A stretch of DNA of 64,000 nt from Paenibacillus durus (GCF_000756615.1 NZ_CP009288.1:2604001-2668000), one strand, 5' to 3'; numbered from the stretch's first letter, positions 9,001 through 16,633 are shown. Program-made: numbers and translations. The notes: a model not told the origin generated them from the letters alone.

Positions 9001-11288
9001 AGCCTGTAAAGCAAATGTTCAATAGTCACAGAAGGCTGAGGTTTACATCCTCACGTATGGAATCGAAGCCGGAAAAATTACCTGAGGATAATGATATTGC
9101 TATCATAGGACTTTCAGGACGTTATCCCGGAGCAAGAAATATTCAAGAATTCTGGAATAACCTGAGGGACGGGAAGGATTGCATTACAGAGATTCCTGGT
9201 GATCGTTGGGATCACAGTCTGTACTTTGATGAGGCTAGGAACACCATTGGAAAAACATATTGCAAATGGGGAGGATTTATTGAAGACATCGATAAATTTG
9301 ATCCTTTATTCTTCAATATTTCGCCAAGAGAAGCAGAAATTATAGATCCTTTGGACCGCCTTTTTCTGGAGACGGTCTGGAATGCACTGGAAACTTGCGG
9401 ATATACCCGTGAGAGTTTACAACGCCTGTATCAGGCTAATGTCGGAGTTTTTGCCGGTGCGATGTATCATCAATACCATTCTTTTAATTTGGACATTTCC
9501 AAAGAATCAGCCATGGCAATATCATCCTACAGCTCCATTGCAAATAGGGTTTCTCACTTTTTCAACTTTCAGGGACCGAGTGTAGCGATTGATACGATGT
9601 GTTCTTCTTCCACGATCGCCATTCATATGGCTTGTGAAAGTCTCATAAAAGGTGAATGCCAATTGGCAATATCTGGAGGCGCTAATCTTTCCATTCATCC
9701 GAGGAAATATCTGGGATTGAGCCAGGTGCAAATGCTTGGCAGCCACAGAGACAGCAGATCTTTTGGTAAGGGTGATGGTTATCTGCCTTCGGAAGGTGTT
9801 GGGGTAGTGCTGTTGAAGCCGCTGTCGAAGGCAAGAAGGGATGGCGATTCCATTCTAGCTGTGATTAAATCAACATCAACCAATCATGGAGGACATACTA
9901 ACGGATTCTCCGTTCCCAATCCGAACGCACAGGCTCAGTTGATTGAAAATAACTTTGCAAAATCAGGGATTGATCCTCGTACAGTCAGCTATGTTGAAGC
10001 TGCGGCCAATGGGTCGGCATTAGGGGACCCTATCGAAATTACTGCCTTGAATAACGCTTTCCGTAAGTTCACAAGTGATCAGCAGTTCTGTGCAATCGGG
10101 TCCGTAAAATCCAATATTGGGCATCCGGAGGCTGTATCGGGAATGGCGCAGCTGACGAAGGTGATTTTGCAATTGCAGCATAAGAAATTGGTTCCGTCCA
10201 TTAAGGTCGATCCGTTAAACCCTAATATCAGCCTGGATCAGACACCATTTTATCTGCAAAAAGAGTTGATAGATTGGAAAAGACCGGTAATCACACTGAA
10301 CGGAGCAGAACAGGAATATCCAAGGCGTGCAACTGTAAGTTCCTTTGGAGCGGGCGGATCGAATGCGCATTTAATTATAGAAGAGTATCAGGCCGAACAG
10401 GAAGATGTGGATGTAGCTCCAGGCCAGGATTCATCATCCCCTGAGCAGCAGCTCATTGTCTTCTCAGCCAAGAATGCGGTCCGGCTTCAGCTCGTTGTCC
10501 GCCAAATGCTGGAGTTCCTGCAGCTTCAAGACGGATACCGCTTATCCGATATTGCCCACACCCTTCAAGCAGGGCGGGAAGCAATGGACTGCCGATTGGC
10601 AATGGTAGTAAGCAGCCGTGAAGAGTTGATCGAGGGTATGGAGGCGTACTTGAAATCCGTAACTGAAAATTCAAGAATGGATGCCTCTGTTCCTATGTAT
10701 ACGGGGAATTATGAAGAGGATATTTCAGCGGGAATCAGAACCCTGCTCTCGGGAAGACTGGAGGAGGTCTTGCTGCAAGAACTTATAGCCGAGCATAACC
10801 TTGAGAAGCTGGCACTATGCTGGGTGCAAGGAAGTAAAATTCCTTGGGAGCTGCTGCACAGCGGTATAGGTGGCCGAATCGTAGCCTTGCCGACCTATCC
10901 CTTTGAGAAACGGCGCTGCTGGGTAGAGCATCAACCTGCTGCAGGGCTGACCGTTAAGCTTGAAGTGCCTGAGGAAGCCGCAAATGAGGATACCGCAGCG
11001 GAATTTGAATCTCTTGCCGACCAAGTCATGGATATACTGTCCGTTGTCCTGGGAATGAGCCCGTCGGAACTGGACATCAATAAGCCTTTGGAGCAGTACG
11101 GATTTGATTCGATATTGCTGATGTCATTATTTCAACAACTGCAATCCAGGGTGGAATCTTCAGTTACTTTGGACAATTTGCGTGAAAGCAGAACGGCTCA
11201 GGATATTGTGAACATTTTGAAGGAAAAGAGTGCAGGAGTAACTGTGGCAGACTTCGATTCCGAAGGCAGCAATCATCGTTCCAAGTGA
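3..11288 (+). CDS. trans-AT type I polyketide synthase, 3' part (5' end outside window)
   Basis: Cytosolic megasynthase, open from the window edge, about 3760 residues here. Domain order: KS1 (to about 1060; Cys codon 270, His 675 and 796), DH1 (1620-2480), KR1 (3039-3600; Tyr 3483), ACP1 (3846-4065), ACP2 (4155-4380; Ser 4263), KS2 (4572-5880; Cys 5103, His 5508), DH2 (6460-7300; His 6543, Asp 7056), KR2 (7875-8430), ACP3 (8697-8930; Ser 8796), KS3 (9090-10390; Cys 9600), ACP4 (11010-11230; Ser 11109). No module has an AT domain; each KS is followed by the short post-KS linker ending in LPTYPF, so malonyl units must come from a trans acyltransferase. DH1 has lost both catalytic residues, ACP1 lacks its Ser, and KS3 lacks the first catalytic His. 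The I-R-D and I-K-D triplets in the KRs suggest B-type stereochemistry (inference). The product is unknown. Confidence 0.95.
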   Translation, partial: PQERLFLEVAWECMEDGGYTRESLKKDGYGNRIGVFVGATFNNYQLYMAEAAYQAGQDMFMANSQIFSIANRVSYVMNFTGPSLTVDTACASSLYAVHLACESIRNGQSKMAIAGGVNLSLHPSKYITLSQGQFNAADGRCRAFCEGGTGYVPSEAVGAIFLKPLKDAIQDGDQIYGVIKGTAVSHGGRTNGYTVPSPVSQSLAIEEALLRSEIDPRTISCIEAHGTGTALGDPIEITGLTDVYKKYTNETGFCAISSIKSNIGHAEAAAGIAQVTKILLQLKHQTLVKNIMHGEGLNPNIDFSKTPFVVQEKTEHWKRPVVDGQEVPRRAGISSFGAGGSNAHVVLEEYIPVEHEAASVAVTPEKPAIIVLSAKNEERLKEQVRRLLTAMEEQPWTEADLADIAYTLQVGREAMEERMGLIVESIGELKEKLRGFAAGQDGIEHVYRGKVKQNKGTSAIFAADEDMQKAIDSWMIKGKYSKLLDLWVRGVMIDWNKLYGSAKRRKISLPTYPFAKERYWVDKVGEHNGNNRVASTEASVIHPLLHRNTSDLSEQRFTSTFTGKEFFVENDMVNGQRIVPGAAYLEMARAAVEYGAGAWKEEQAGIRLKDIVWAQPAVVGNQPVQLNIGLFPEENGEIAYEIYSDEPEKADAKQLVYSQGIAVPCPLPKAPALDLQAVQKVCSRSILSAEGFKAGAAGHDLTRYGIESVHTGEGQILAKLGLPSPASDTESRFILHPGLMNAALKASSALTTGTVDDKPRLPLALQELEIFSTCTSKMWAFIQYSHGGKAEDMEQKFDIDLCDDTGMVCVRMKALITRSLNGAMGQIEPATIGTLLLEPSWKEQAAVEGSGDSGYSRHLVALCEIGGITREDLEGEMAGTQCIVLQSAQEELDQRFQDYAARMFDEVKSILKAKPKGKVLIQIVVPAQGREQLFRALSGILHTAQFENPKVAGQLIEVEPEEDAGSLIAKLNENSRSLADTQVQYKDGKRRVAVWREISAGTSGVKPLWKDHGIYLITGGAGGLGLIFASEIAGKVKPATLILTGRSPLNEDKQSKLKALEAAGARVEYRRVDVVRKEEVAALIQGIREDYGALHGIIHGAGIIRDNFILRKTKEELQAVMAPKVSGLVNLDEASRDLPLDFFIFFSSMTGAVGNVGQADYAMANAFMDAYAGYRNSLVLLKQRPGRTLSINWPLWKEGGMHVDEETEKVMMKDFGIAAMRTGTGVQALYHSFASGSDRVMVMEGNPVRLKEKFLLESPAWPETEVPCLTEDQDMGTLPEQVQEDCIRRIARLLQTGTEEIDPDAEWKDYGLDVVALTGLVNELNQTYGLDWTYDIFLEYPTLHSLTDYLLETCRDRLTRPLGGNVSSTPAAQAVSVSAVDPELLKEKTLHQLKVMFGDITKMRVDSIDGEESLESYGIDSIMINQLNQKLGDIFGELSKTLFYEYQTLLELAEYLVSDHFPGCLKWTGLTERVQALPERVQALPQHAAQGHFEHELPVLASRKAGRRKARSFTAGVPAAAAATREPVAIIGISGRYPKAGNLQEYWDNLQQGQDCITEIPEERWSQEGFFHPDPQEAAAQGKSYSKWGGFIDGFAEFDPLFFNISPLEAHNMDPQERLFVQSCWEVLEDAGYTREQIRSQYHGKVGVFAGITKTGYDLYGPDLWKQGERVFPHTSFSSVANRISYLLNLQGPSMPIDTMCSSSLTAIHEACEHLYQQECEMAVAGGVNLYLHPSSYVGLCAQQMLSADGQCKSFGSGGNGFVPGEGVGCVLLKPLSRAVADEDHIYAVIRSTSINHGGKTNGYTVPNPVAQAELIRTAFDKAGIHARTVSYIEAHGTGTALGDPIEVTGLTQAFGRDTEDSGFCAIGSVKSNIGHLEAAAGIAGVTKILLQMKHGKIAPSLHAKELNPNIHFAKTPFAVQQELEEWKRPVVDGQEVPRRAGISSFGAGGSNAHVVLEEYIPAEHEAASVAVTPEKPAIIVLSAKNEEGLKEQVRRLLAAMEEQPWTEADLADMAYTLQVGREAMEERLGVMVDSIGQLKEKLRSFAAGQDGIENLYRGQVKRNKDTLATLAVDEEMQETIEKWIQRGKYGKIADLWTKSLAFDWNKLYGSAKRRRVSLPTYPFAKERYWIDGIGENNGNNRVSPAETSVIHPLLHRNTSDLLEQRFTSTFTGKEFFLESHVVKGQRVLPGVAYLEMARAAVEHGAGALMEEESGIRLKNIVWVRPIIAGTQPVQIHIGLFPEKDGEISYEIYSDFSDKEPVIYSQGHAVLNVAKEITALNLTALQQQCNQGTFTSAQCYEAFRAIGFDYGPGHQAIENVYLGSGQLLAKLSLPSSVSATRGQFVIHPSLADAALQTSMCLMMGSHELKTAVPFALDEIEIFGSSTASMWAFVRYSRGSEEGDKIRKLDVDLCDDNGNIYVKLRGFTSRVFEGDADSEGASVNTGTLMLKPGWNEQQVLQGDSAPVYGQHVVILCGQDEAAREKIEAYINGVQCIILQSQQSNIDERFQIYTVEIFEKIQNILKERPKDMVLIQVVVPAREELQFLSGLTGLLKTAQLENPKLIAQLIEVEAWEGSEGILEKLQENSGSPVDTHIRYQEGKRFVAAWSEIEAIRETAELPWKDRGIYLVTGGAGGLGLIFAKEIASKVKNPTLILTGRSLLGADKQAKLDELEALGARAQYRQLDVTQRVDVIDFIRSVQAEFGGINGIIHSAGVIKDNFILRKNKADLLEVLKPKVSGLLNLDHASMELPLDFFILFSSTAGCFGNVGQADYAAANAFMDAYARYRNTLILSKQRQGQTLSINWPLWKDGGMSVNAEIEKQSEQNKGIVALQTETGIQALYRSIASGEPQVMVIEGDIRHFQETLERQLPPAEVVTTKPAAEAAKGVPVIEQHLLHEKAVNYFKTLLSSVIKLPPHRIEADAPMEKYGIDSIMAMELTNKLEKPFGSLSRTLFFEYQSIQELTGYFLEAHRDKLIELLGIKEKTIEDGKNSKKNVAEPEPVKQMFNSHRRLRFTSSRMESKPEKLPEDNDIAIIGLSGRYPGARNIQEFWNNLRDGKDCITEIPGDRWDHSLYFDEARNTIGKTYCKWGGFIEDIDKFDPLFFNISPREAEIIDPLDRLFLETVWNALETCGYTRESLQRLYQANVGVFAGAMYHQYHSFNLDISKESAMAISSYSSIANRVSHFFNFQGPSVAIDTMCSSSTIAIHMACESLIKGECQLAISGGANLSIHPRKYLGLSQVQMLGSHRDSRSFGKGDGYLPSEGVGVVLLKPLSKARRDGDSILAVIKSTSTNHGGHTNGFSVPNPNAQAQLIENNFAKSGIDPRTVSYVEAAANGSALGDPIEITALNNAFRKFTSDQQFCAIGSVKSNIGHPEAVSGMAQLTKVILQLQHKKLVPSIKVDPLNPNISLDQTPFYLQKELIDWKRPVITLNGAEQEYPRRATVSSFGAGGSNAHLIIEEYQAEQEDVDVAPGQDSSSPEQQLIVFSAKNAVRLQLVVRQMLEFLQLQDGYRLSDIAHTLQAGREAMDCRLAMVVSSREELIEGMEAYLKSVTENSRMDASVPMYTGNYEEDISAGIRTLLSGRLEEVLLQELIAEHNLEKLALCWVQGSKIPWELLHSGIGGRIVALPTYPFEKRRCWVEHQPAAGLTVKLEVPEEAANEDTAAEFESLADQVMDILSVVLGMSPSELDINKPLEQYGFDSILLMSLFQQLQSRVESSVTLDNLRESRTAQDIVNILKEKSAGVTVADFDSEGSNHRSK

Positions 11289-11343
11289 TTTATCCGAATA
11301 TCCGGAAATTATCCACCTCAACGAAAGCGTCCATGGGCAGCCT

Positions 11344-12264
11344 GTGTTCTGGTTTCATCCGGGGCTCGGCGGAGTAGAATCGTATCAGGGCATTGCCCGG
11401 AATTCACAAAGGCCATTCTATGGAATCCAGGCGCGCGGGTGGATGTCCGAAAGGGAGCCGCTGCAAGGGATACCCTCGATGGCTGAATACTACATTCAAA
11501 TCATTCAGGCAGTGCAACCGGAAGGACCCTATGATCTGGGAGGGTATTCGCTGGGAGGAGATATTGCGTATGAAGTTACCCGGCAATTGCAAGAGATGGG
11601 ACATAAAGTAAATACTATTGTTATGCTCGACACACTGGATAGTAATGCATTAAATGCGTTAAAAAACAGTGATAAAGATTTAATTCTGCAAACAATAAAC
11701 GTCGCCCTCATTTCTGCAATGAAACAAAAATCAGATGAGCCGCCTATGTTAATCCATCGTGATGAAACCAATTTAGAATTAAGTGATGAGGTCTATTTAG
11801 ATGAGCTTATTGAACTTGCAAGGAGCCGCGGATTGACTAAAACGACTGCGCAAATACACAAAATGATACAAAAGCATTTAGACATTCAAAAATCTTATAA
11901 GCTGGATGAAATTTCTATTTCGCCATTATTATATCCGGAAGAAGTGACATGCTACTATTTCCGTAACCAGGGCGGGAAGGTTTATGGTGACCTGGAGCCC
12001 TATGCTTCTACGGTGCCTAATTTTTCACAGGCAGTAGATGGTTCAAAATACTGGGGAGACTGGGAACGGGAAATTCCAAAACTTTATATGATTGATGTGG
12101 ACCCTAGCTGCCATATGACCATTTTTGATGAGCCAAATGTCTATGAAAAGATTCTTAAATTGTGTGAAAAATTATATTCAAAAAAGGCAGTTTCCGATAG
12201 GTACCTTCAGAATTTGATTGAAAATTTACAGTTAAGCGGTACTGGAAGTAAAGCTCCAGTATAA
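11344..12264 (+). CDS. type I thioesterase of the polyketide synthase (out of frame with it)
   Basis: Alpha/beta-hydrolase thioesterase that would release the chain from ACP4 by hydrolysis or cyclisation. The nucleophile elbow GYSLGG, an Asp in VMLDT and a late His in DPSCHM form the triad. The domain begins FWFHPGLGG, normal for a TE core, but the GTG at 11344 has no ribosome site. The same frame stays open back to 11242 and reads as a plausible ACP-TE linker, overlapping the end of the synthase by 47 bases in another frame. The simplest reading is an original ACP-TE fusion broken by one inserted base between 11242 and 11285; a separately translated TE with an odd start is the alternative. 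Confidence 0.85.
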   Translation: MFWFHPGLGGVESYQGIARNSQRPFYGIQARGWMSEREPLQGIPSMAEYYIQIIQAVQPEGPYDLGGYSLGGDIAYEVTRQLQEMGHKVNTIVMLDTLDSNALNALKNSDKDLILQTINVALISAMKQKSDEPPMLIHRDETNLELSDEVYLDELIELARSRGLTKTTAQIHKMIQKHLDIQKSYKLDEISISPLLYPEEVTCYYFRNQGGKVYGDLEPYASTVPNFSQAVDGSKYWGDWEREIPKLYMIDVDPSCHMTIFDEPNVYEKILKLCEKLYSKKAVSDRYLQNLIENLQLSGTGSKAPV

Positions 12265-12330
12265 TCAGTATTTAATGGGTTTAAGGTTCCCTGGCGGCAG
12301 AACGAGAGCCGGATAGGCTGTAACGCCGGA

Positions 12331-12357
12331 GCGAAGCGGGCCAAGAGCCCGCTTCGC
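12331..12357. repeat. perfect 11 bp stem-loop after the polyketide genes
   Basis: GCGAAGCGGGC and its exact complement flank a 5-base loop. No T run follows directly (the next one is near 12377), so it is not a clear intrinsic terminator, though it may act in ending or stabilising the PKS transcript. Confidence 0.6.
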
Positions 12358-12375
12358 CCATTGCGGGAACGTTAT

Positions 12376-12510
12376 ATTTTTTCATTTACAAACAATGGAA
12401 AATCTGGTACCTTGGATGAAGGGGCTTCGACGGGAGAATGCCAAGACCGACGTCATCTTCGGCATCGACCGGCCGGACACTACTGGTTTACCCCATAAGA
12501 ATTTCTGCAA
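12376..12510 (+). pseudogene. IS110-family transposase scrap
   Basis: The frame from 12395 gives MENLVPWMKGL then VIFGID, and one frame over the DNA continues AGHYWFT. Together these match the conserved internal block of IS110 transposases (ENLVPW..KGLR, then VIFG.EP.GHYW). Only about 45 codons remain and they are frameshifted. The rest of the 12265-12647 gap holds the stem-loop and nothing else I recognise. It marks past rearrangement at the end of the PKS genes. Confidence 0.55.
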
Positions 12511-12647
12511 AATACGCCAGTCCCACTCCAGATGGCCGCATGTTTTAAACTTCAAATATCCTATGCTCCCCCCATCTCTTGAAAATCCAACAAAGCGCGA
12601 GCAAATGCAAGAAATGCATGTAATATTATACAAGGAGAGAATAGTAA

Positions 12648-14108
12648 ATGGGAGATTTTAACTCAGATCTAAACGACCCCAGCAAAGGGGAAGCTCTGAC
12701 TACGTCAGACAAAAGCAGGAAAGCAAGGAAATCAGCCCCACAGCCGCTTGATCTTTTTAATGGACCCATTGCTCTTACTACGCTGAAACTAGGCATTCCA
12801 ATATTGATTAGCCAGTCCGTGCTATTTGCCCATATGATGGTGGATACTTTTTTTATATCCCTGATTGACCGGAGCTCAACGGCTTTGCTAAGCGGTACAG
12901 GTTTAGTTTATAGCATATACTTGATTATTTATTACATATCCTGTTCCTTATTTATGGCAACAAGCTCCGTTACAGCCAGAGGCCTCGGTCAAAAAAATGA
13001 AGTGCTGATTAAAAGAACAGGGGACTCCGGGCTATTCTTGGCATCGGTCATTTCCGTTATTACATTGGTTGTTTGTTCTATATTTGGGCGGAACATCATT
13101 GAGCATTTATCGGGCAGCAAGATGTCGGCTGAAGCTATTCAATATGGCGTTGATTATTTGTATTACATGATTCCGGGTATGGTATTCCAACTGTTAATGA
13201 CAACGATTGGGGGAATCCTGCAAGGGGAAGGTAAAGCCAAAGAAATTGGTATAGCTGTAACTGCTTCGACAATTATTAATATTATTTTAAACCCGATTTT
13301 GATTTTCGGCTTCAATATGGGAGTTAAAGGCTCGGCCTTGGCGACTTCAATCTCTGTCGGGTTAACGGTTGTATACTATTTATCTTTCTTTGTACGAGGA
13401 AAGACAACAATGCAAATTCAAGGAAGACTATTTGCGCTAAACAGTAAAATTATTAAAGAGATTCTGTATATTGGTATCCCTGCTTCCATAGGTTTCTTGC
13501 TAATCAATACAGCAACCATGATATTGAATAATGTAGTAGGGTCTATAAGTGAAGCATCAATGAATGCCTGGGTTTTGGTCAGCAGAACGGATCAAATGTT
13601 TTTAATCCCTGCATTTGCTATTGGGCTGTCTACAATTCCTATGATCGGACAAAATTTTGGAGGGGAAAACTTTAAACGATGTGACAAAATATTCTCCACA
13701 AATATCAGAATATGCATGATATCCGGCTTAGTTCTTGCAGCACTGTATATGTTGTTTGCGCCTCAGATCTTTCAGCAATTTTCTTCTGTACAGGATGTTA
13801 TAGATAACAGTGTAAGACAGGTGAGGCTGTTAACATTGACCAGCATTGGGCTTGCCGGAATTATTGTCACTTCTTTCGCTTTTCAGGCCATTGGCAAACC
13901 AATGCCCAATTTAGTCAGTGACACTTTGCGTATGTTAATCACTTCATTTCCGGTGCTGCTGCCATTGCTTCATTTTCCCATCAAGAATATGAACCTTATT
14001 TTCGTATTCTTTGGAGCCGGAAACCTGATAGCATTCTTACTTCTGTATTTGTGGGCAAAACGCGAGTTTATAAAACTGAGAAATAAACCAACAGCTACTG
14101 AGGCTTAA
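12648..14108 (+). CDS. MATE family multidrug/metabolite exporter
   Basis: A 486-residue membrane protein with a polar N-terminus (about 40 residues) and roughly twelve hydrophobic segments in two similar halves, as in MATE (MatE) cation-coupled antiporters. The ATG follows AAGGAGAG by a normal gap. It sits between the thioesterase and a flavoprotein on the same strand, so export of the polyketide product is a reasonable inference; the substrate cannot be read from sequence. Length is normal for the family. Confidence 0.88.
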   Translation: MGDFNSDLNDPSKGEALTTSDKSRKARKSAPQPLDLFNGPIALTTLKLGIPILISQSVLFAHMMVDTFFISLIDRSSTALLSGTGLVYSIYLIIYYISCSLFMATSSVTARGLGQKNEVLIKRTGDSGLFLASVISVITLVVCSIFGRNIIEHLSGSKMSAEAIQYGVDYLYYMIPGMVFQLLMTTIGGILQGEGKAKEIGIAVTASTIINIILNPILIFGFNMGVKGSALATSISVGLTVVYYLSFFVRGKTTMQIQGRLFALNSKIIKEILYIGIPASIGFLLINTATMILNNVVGSISEASMNAWVLVSRTDQMFLIPAFAIGLSTIPMIGQNFGGENFKRCDKIFSTNIRICMISGLVLAALYMLFAPQIFQQFSSVQDVIDNSVRQVRLLTLTSIGLAGIIVTSFAFQAIGKPMPNLVSDTLRMLITSFPVLLPLLHFPIKNMNLIFVFFGAGNLIAFLLLYLWAKREFIKLRNKPTATEA

Positions 14109-14198
14109 AATAAGGCGGGAGCGGGGGTTGCAGGCGTACTGTTCTGTTCGTCGGCAATCCTCGTGACCTATCTACACATTTCCTAAAGAGGAGATGGA

Positions 14199-15665
14199 AT
14201 GATGAAACAAAATATAATATCCGTTGAACACTACACTCCAATTTTGATTGTCGGTACGGGTATCTCGGGGCTTGCTGTTGCTTATTATTTGTCAAAAAAC
14301 CATATGAAGTACACGATAGTAACAAAAAAGAATGCGCCTAAACAAAGCAATTCCTTCCTTTCAGCCGCAAATACGCGTGTTCCATCAGAGAATGAAATTA
14401 ATGATCTTATTAATCTTACTATTGATAAATGTGGAGCAGATCGGCCAGTTATTGAAACGCTATACAGGAATTCCGGCATAATTATAGATTTTTTTGAGGA
14501 ACTAAGAATCCCTTATGAGAAAACCTCCTTTGGTATCATGCCTGAATGCTTGATTAAATCACATGGGGGAAAGAAATTAATCAATGGCTTGTTGCAGCAT
14601 ATTGAGCAACCGATGTGTAATAAAATTTTGATTCATTTGGACAAGTCTGATCATGGAATTATCGCATTATTTTATGACACACAATCAGATCAATTTATCA
14701 GTATCTATACTAATTATTTGGTATTGGCTACGGGAGGATATGCGGGACAATTTAGTTACAATGATAATTCGCCGGGTTCAACTGGTGAAGCGCATATTTT
14801 GGCTAAAAAAATAGGTGCAAGATTAAAGGGAATGTCTACATTAATGTGTCATCCTTGGTCAATTTACAACGGAAGGCAAATTTTATTGGGCGGAGTTGTA
14901 TCTATGAGTCAAGGGAAAATAGTAGATAAGGAAGGAGTTCAGTTATTAAAAGATGACCATATCAGTGATGCAATTGCACGTGATGATTATCACGAAATGA
15001 TTGATGAGATTTTGAAATTTCAACTCGATTGTATCAAACAAAAAAAGGAAATGTACCTGGATCTGAGCCATGTTGATGAAAACCTGTTGAATGAAAAGTT
15101 CAAAAAATATGGATCGAGTCCTAATGTCGTTAATAATAAAAAAATCAAAATTACACCAACGATGCACTATTCTTCAGGAGGAATCGAAATCAATGCCAAT
15201 GCCGAGGTTATAAACCTTAATCGTGTCTTCGTTACTGGAGAAGCTCAATTTAATGGTGATCTTGGCATGGGAAGAATCCCTGGACAAGCCTACGCATCGG
15301 GTATCGTTTTTGGTAAATTAATTGCTGACAGAATAGCTAATGAAGGTGTTTTTAATACGCAATATCAATTTTCATTTAAAAATCCGCCTGAAACGATGCA
15401 GCTGTATTCGAAAGAAAATAATGACTTTCCGATTGAAGAGTTTCAGAAGAAGCTGTCGGCTCTAATGATGGAGCTAATCCCTTCCCATTCACCCGGCATT
15501 TCTCTAGCCTTACATAAAAAGAAATTGCAAGAAAGCCAAAACATGGTATTGCGCAGAGCAAGAGGATCGGGAAAACGATACGAGGATATTTTAACATTAT
15601 TTTTTGGATATTTTGTGGCAATGGAAATGATAGAAGATCTTGAAGGAAAGAATCAAAATATATGA
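14199..15665 (+). CDS. FAD-dependent oxidoreductase, fumarate reductase/aspartate oxidase-like
   Basis: A 488-residue flavoprotein. The dinucleotide motif GTGISGLA is at residues 19-26; LVLATGGYAG and the late FVTGEAQFNG and GMGRIPGQAYASG segments match the FAD and substrate domains of the succinate dehydrogenase/L-aspartate oxidase (NadB) group. There is no signal peptide, so it should be cytosolic. GAGGAG precedes two adjacent ATG codons (14199 and 14202). Its place inside the polyketide end region, with no other NAD synthesis genes, favours a tailoring oxidation over NAD synthesis, but that is inference. The DNA is AT-richer than the PKS. Confidence 0.8.
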   Translation: MMKQNIISVEHYTPILIVGTGISGLAVAYYLSKNHMKYTIVTKKNAPKQSNSFLSAANTRVPSENEINDLINLTIDKCGADRPVIETLYRNSGIIIDFFEELRIPYEKTSFGIMPECLIKSHGGKKLINGLLQHIEQPMCNKILIHLDKSDHGIIALFYDTQSDQFISIYTNYLVLATGGYAGQFSYNDNSPGSTGEAHILAKKIGARLKGMSTLMCHPWSIYNGRQILLGGVVSMSQGKIVDKEGVQLLKDDHISDAIARDDYHEMIDEILKFQLDCIKQKKEMYLDLSHVDENLLNEKFKKYGSSPNVVNNKKIKITPTMHYSSGGIEINANAEVINLNRVFVTGEAQFNGDLGMGRIPGQAYASGIVFGKLIADRIANEGVFNTQYQFSFKNPPETMQLYSKENNDFPIEEFQKKLSALMMELIPSHSPGISLALHKKKLQESQNMVLRRARGSGKRYEDILTLFFGYFVAMEMIEDLEGKNQNI

Positions 15666-15762
15666 GTTGGTGGTAGTGATGTGGACATAAACTATGAAAT
15701 TTACCAATTAAATACACGTTCCTATCGTTTTTTCAAACTTTACATACATCATCATTGATAAG

Positions 15763-16359
15763 GTGACTAGAAATGCATTGATTGTTGACCCGGCATGGGA
15801 GCTGACTAAAATAGTCGACAAGCTAAATCAGTTGGATGCAGTTTTGCAGGGAATTCTTTTAACGCATTCGCACTTTGACCATGTGAATTTGGTTGCTCCT
15901 TTAGAAGCGCTGTTTAACCCTTATGTATACATGTCGAAAGCAGAGATCGACTATTATGGATTTAGGTGCAATAATTTACAGGCCATAAATGATCTGGACA
16001 AAATCAGCGTTGGAGAAACAATGGTAACCTGCATGCATACTCCGGGGCATACGGCAGGCGGTATGAGCTATCTCCTGCAGGACAGCATATTTACTGGAGA
16101 TACAATTTTCATAGAGGGCTGCGGCATTTGTAATTCCTGGGGAGGCTCCCCGGAGCAAATGTTCGAGAGTATTCAGAGGGTTAAATCATCGGTATCCCCC
16201 CATGTGCGTGTTTATCCGGGACATTCATACGGCAAAGCTCCCGGCCATACCCTGCAATACCTGATGAGAGAAAACATATATTTTCAAATAGATAATAAAG
16301 AAAATTTTATTGGATGGAGAATGAGAAAAAATCAAACTGGCCTTTTTGACTTTAAGTAA
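15763..16359 (+). CDS. metallo-beta-lactamase-fold hydrolase, BaeB/PksB type (frameshifted at 5' end)
   Basis: MBL-fold hydrolase; the zinc motif THSHFDH lies near residue 35 of this frame, with HTPGHT and FTGDT further on and a last His in YPGHSYG. BaeB/PksB proteins of trans-AT clusters belong to this glyoxalase-II-like group and are thought to clear stalled acyl chains from ACPs. The family's N-terminus is encoded upstream in another frame, starting at GTG 15681 and reading IYQLNTRSYRF. The two frames join if the six-T run at 15728-15733 is five long. So the gene is either inactivated by one inserted T or the base is an assembly error; the GTG at 15763 alone would make a protein lacking the first beta strands. 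Confidence 0.75.
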   Translation: MTRNALIVDPAWELTKIVDKLNQLDAVLQGILLTHSHFDHVNLVAPLEALFNPYVYMSKAEIDYYGFRCNNLQAINDLDKISVGETMVTCMHTPGHTAGGMSYLLQDSIFTGDTIFIEGCGICNSWGGSPEQMFESIQRVKSSVSPHVRVYPGHSYGKAPGHTLQYLMRENIYFQIDNKENFIGWRMRKNQTGLFDFK

Positions 16360-16374
16360 GAATACTCCAAATGA

Positions 16375-16623
16375 CCAGGAGGAACCGGTCTCACAGAGAT
16401 TGAGCACTATTTGAAAGCGAATGAGATTATAGGTGTTAGACTACCCGTCCAGTTTGCTTTTCACTCTTCCTTAATTGACCCCATAGCATTGGAATATACA
16501 GCATTTTTAAAGCCAAGGACCCTGCAAAGTCCTAAGATTAATATGGTTTCATCCCTGTACGGCGGGAAGGCGGTATCCCTTGATTACCGTTACCTTTGGG
16601 ATGTTGTAAGAAGGAGGAAATGA
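16375..16623 (+). pseudogene. C-terminal fragment of a trans-acting malonyl-CoA acyltransferase
   Basis: About 82 codons open after a stop, with no proper start. The reading GTGLTEIEHYL, then VRLPVQFAFHSSLIDP, then YLWDVVR matches the last quarter of trans-AT acyltransferases (PksC/BaeC type), including the catalytic His segment FHSSLIDP. The Ser-bearing GHSLGE half is absent. It follows the hydrolase directly, the order found in intact clusters (B then C), so a deletion has removed most of the gene. The synthase upstream would need another AT elsewhere. Confidence 0.7.
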
Positions 16624-16633
16624 TTGGAGCGGC

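Noticed and set aside
12395..12661. 88-codon frame as a real gene before the MATE transporter
   Set aside because: Only an IS110 block is recognisable and it is frameshifted; treated as a scrap.
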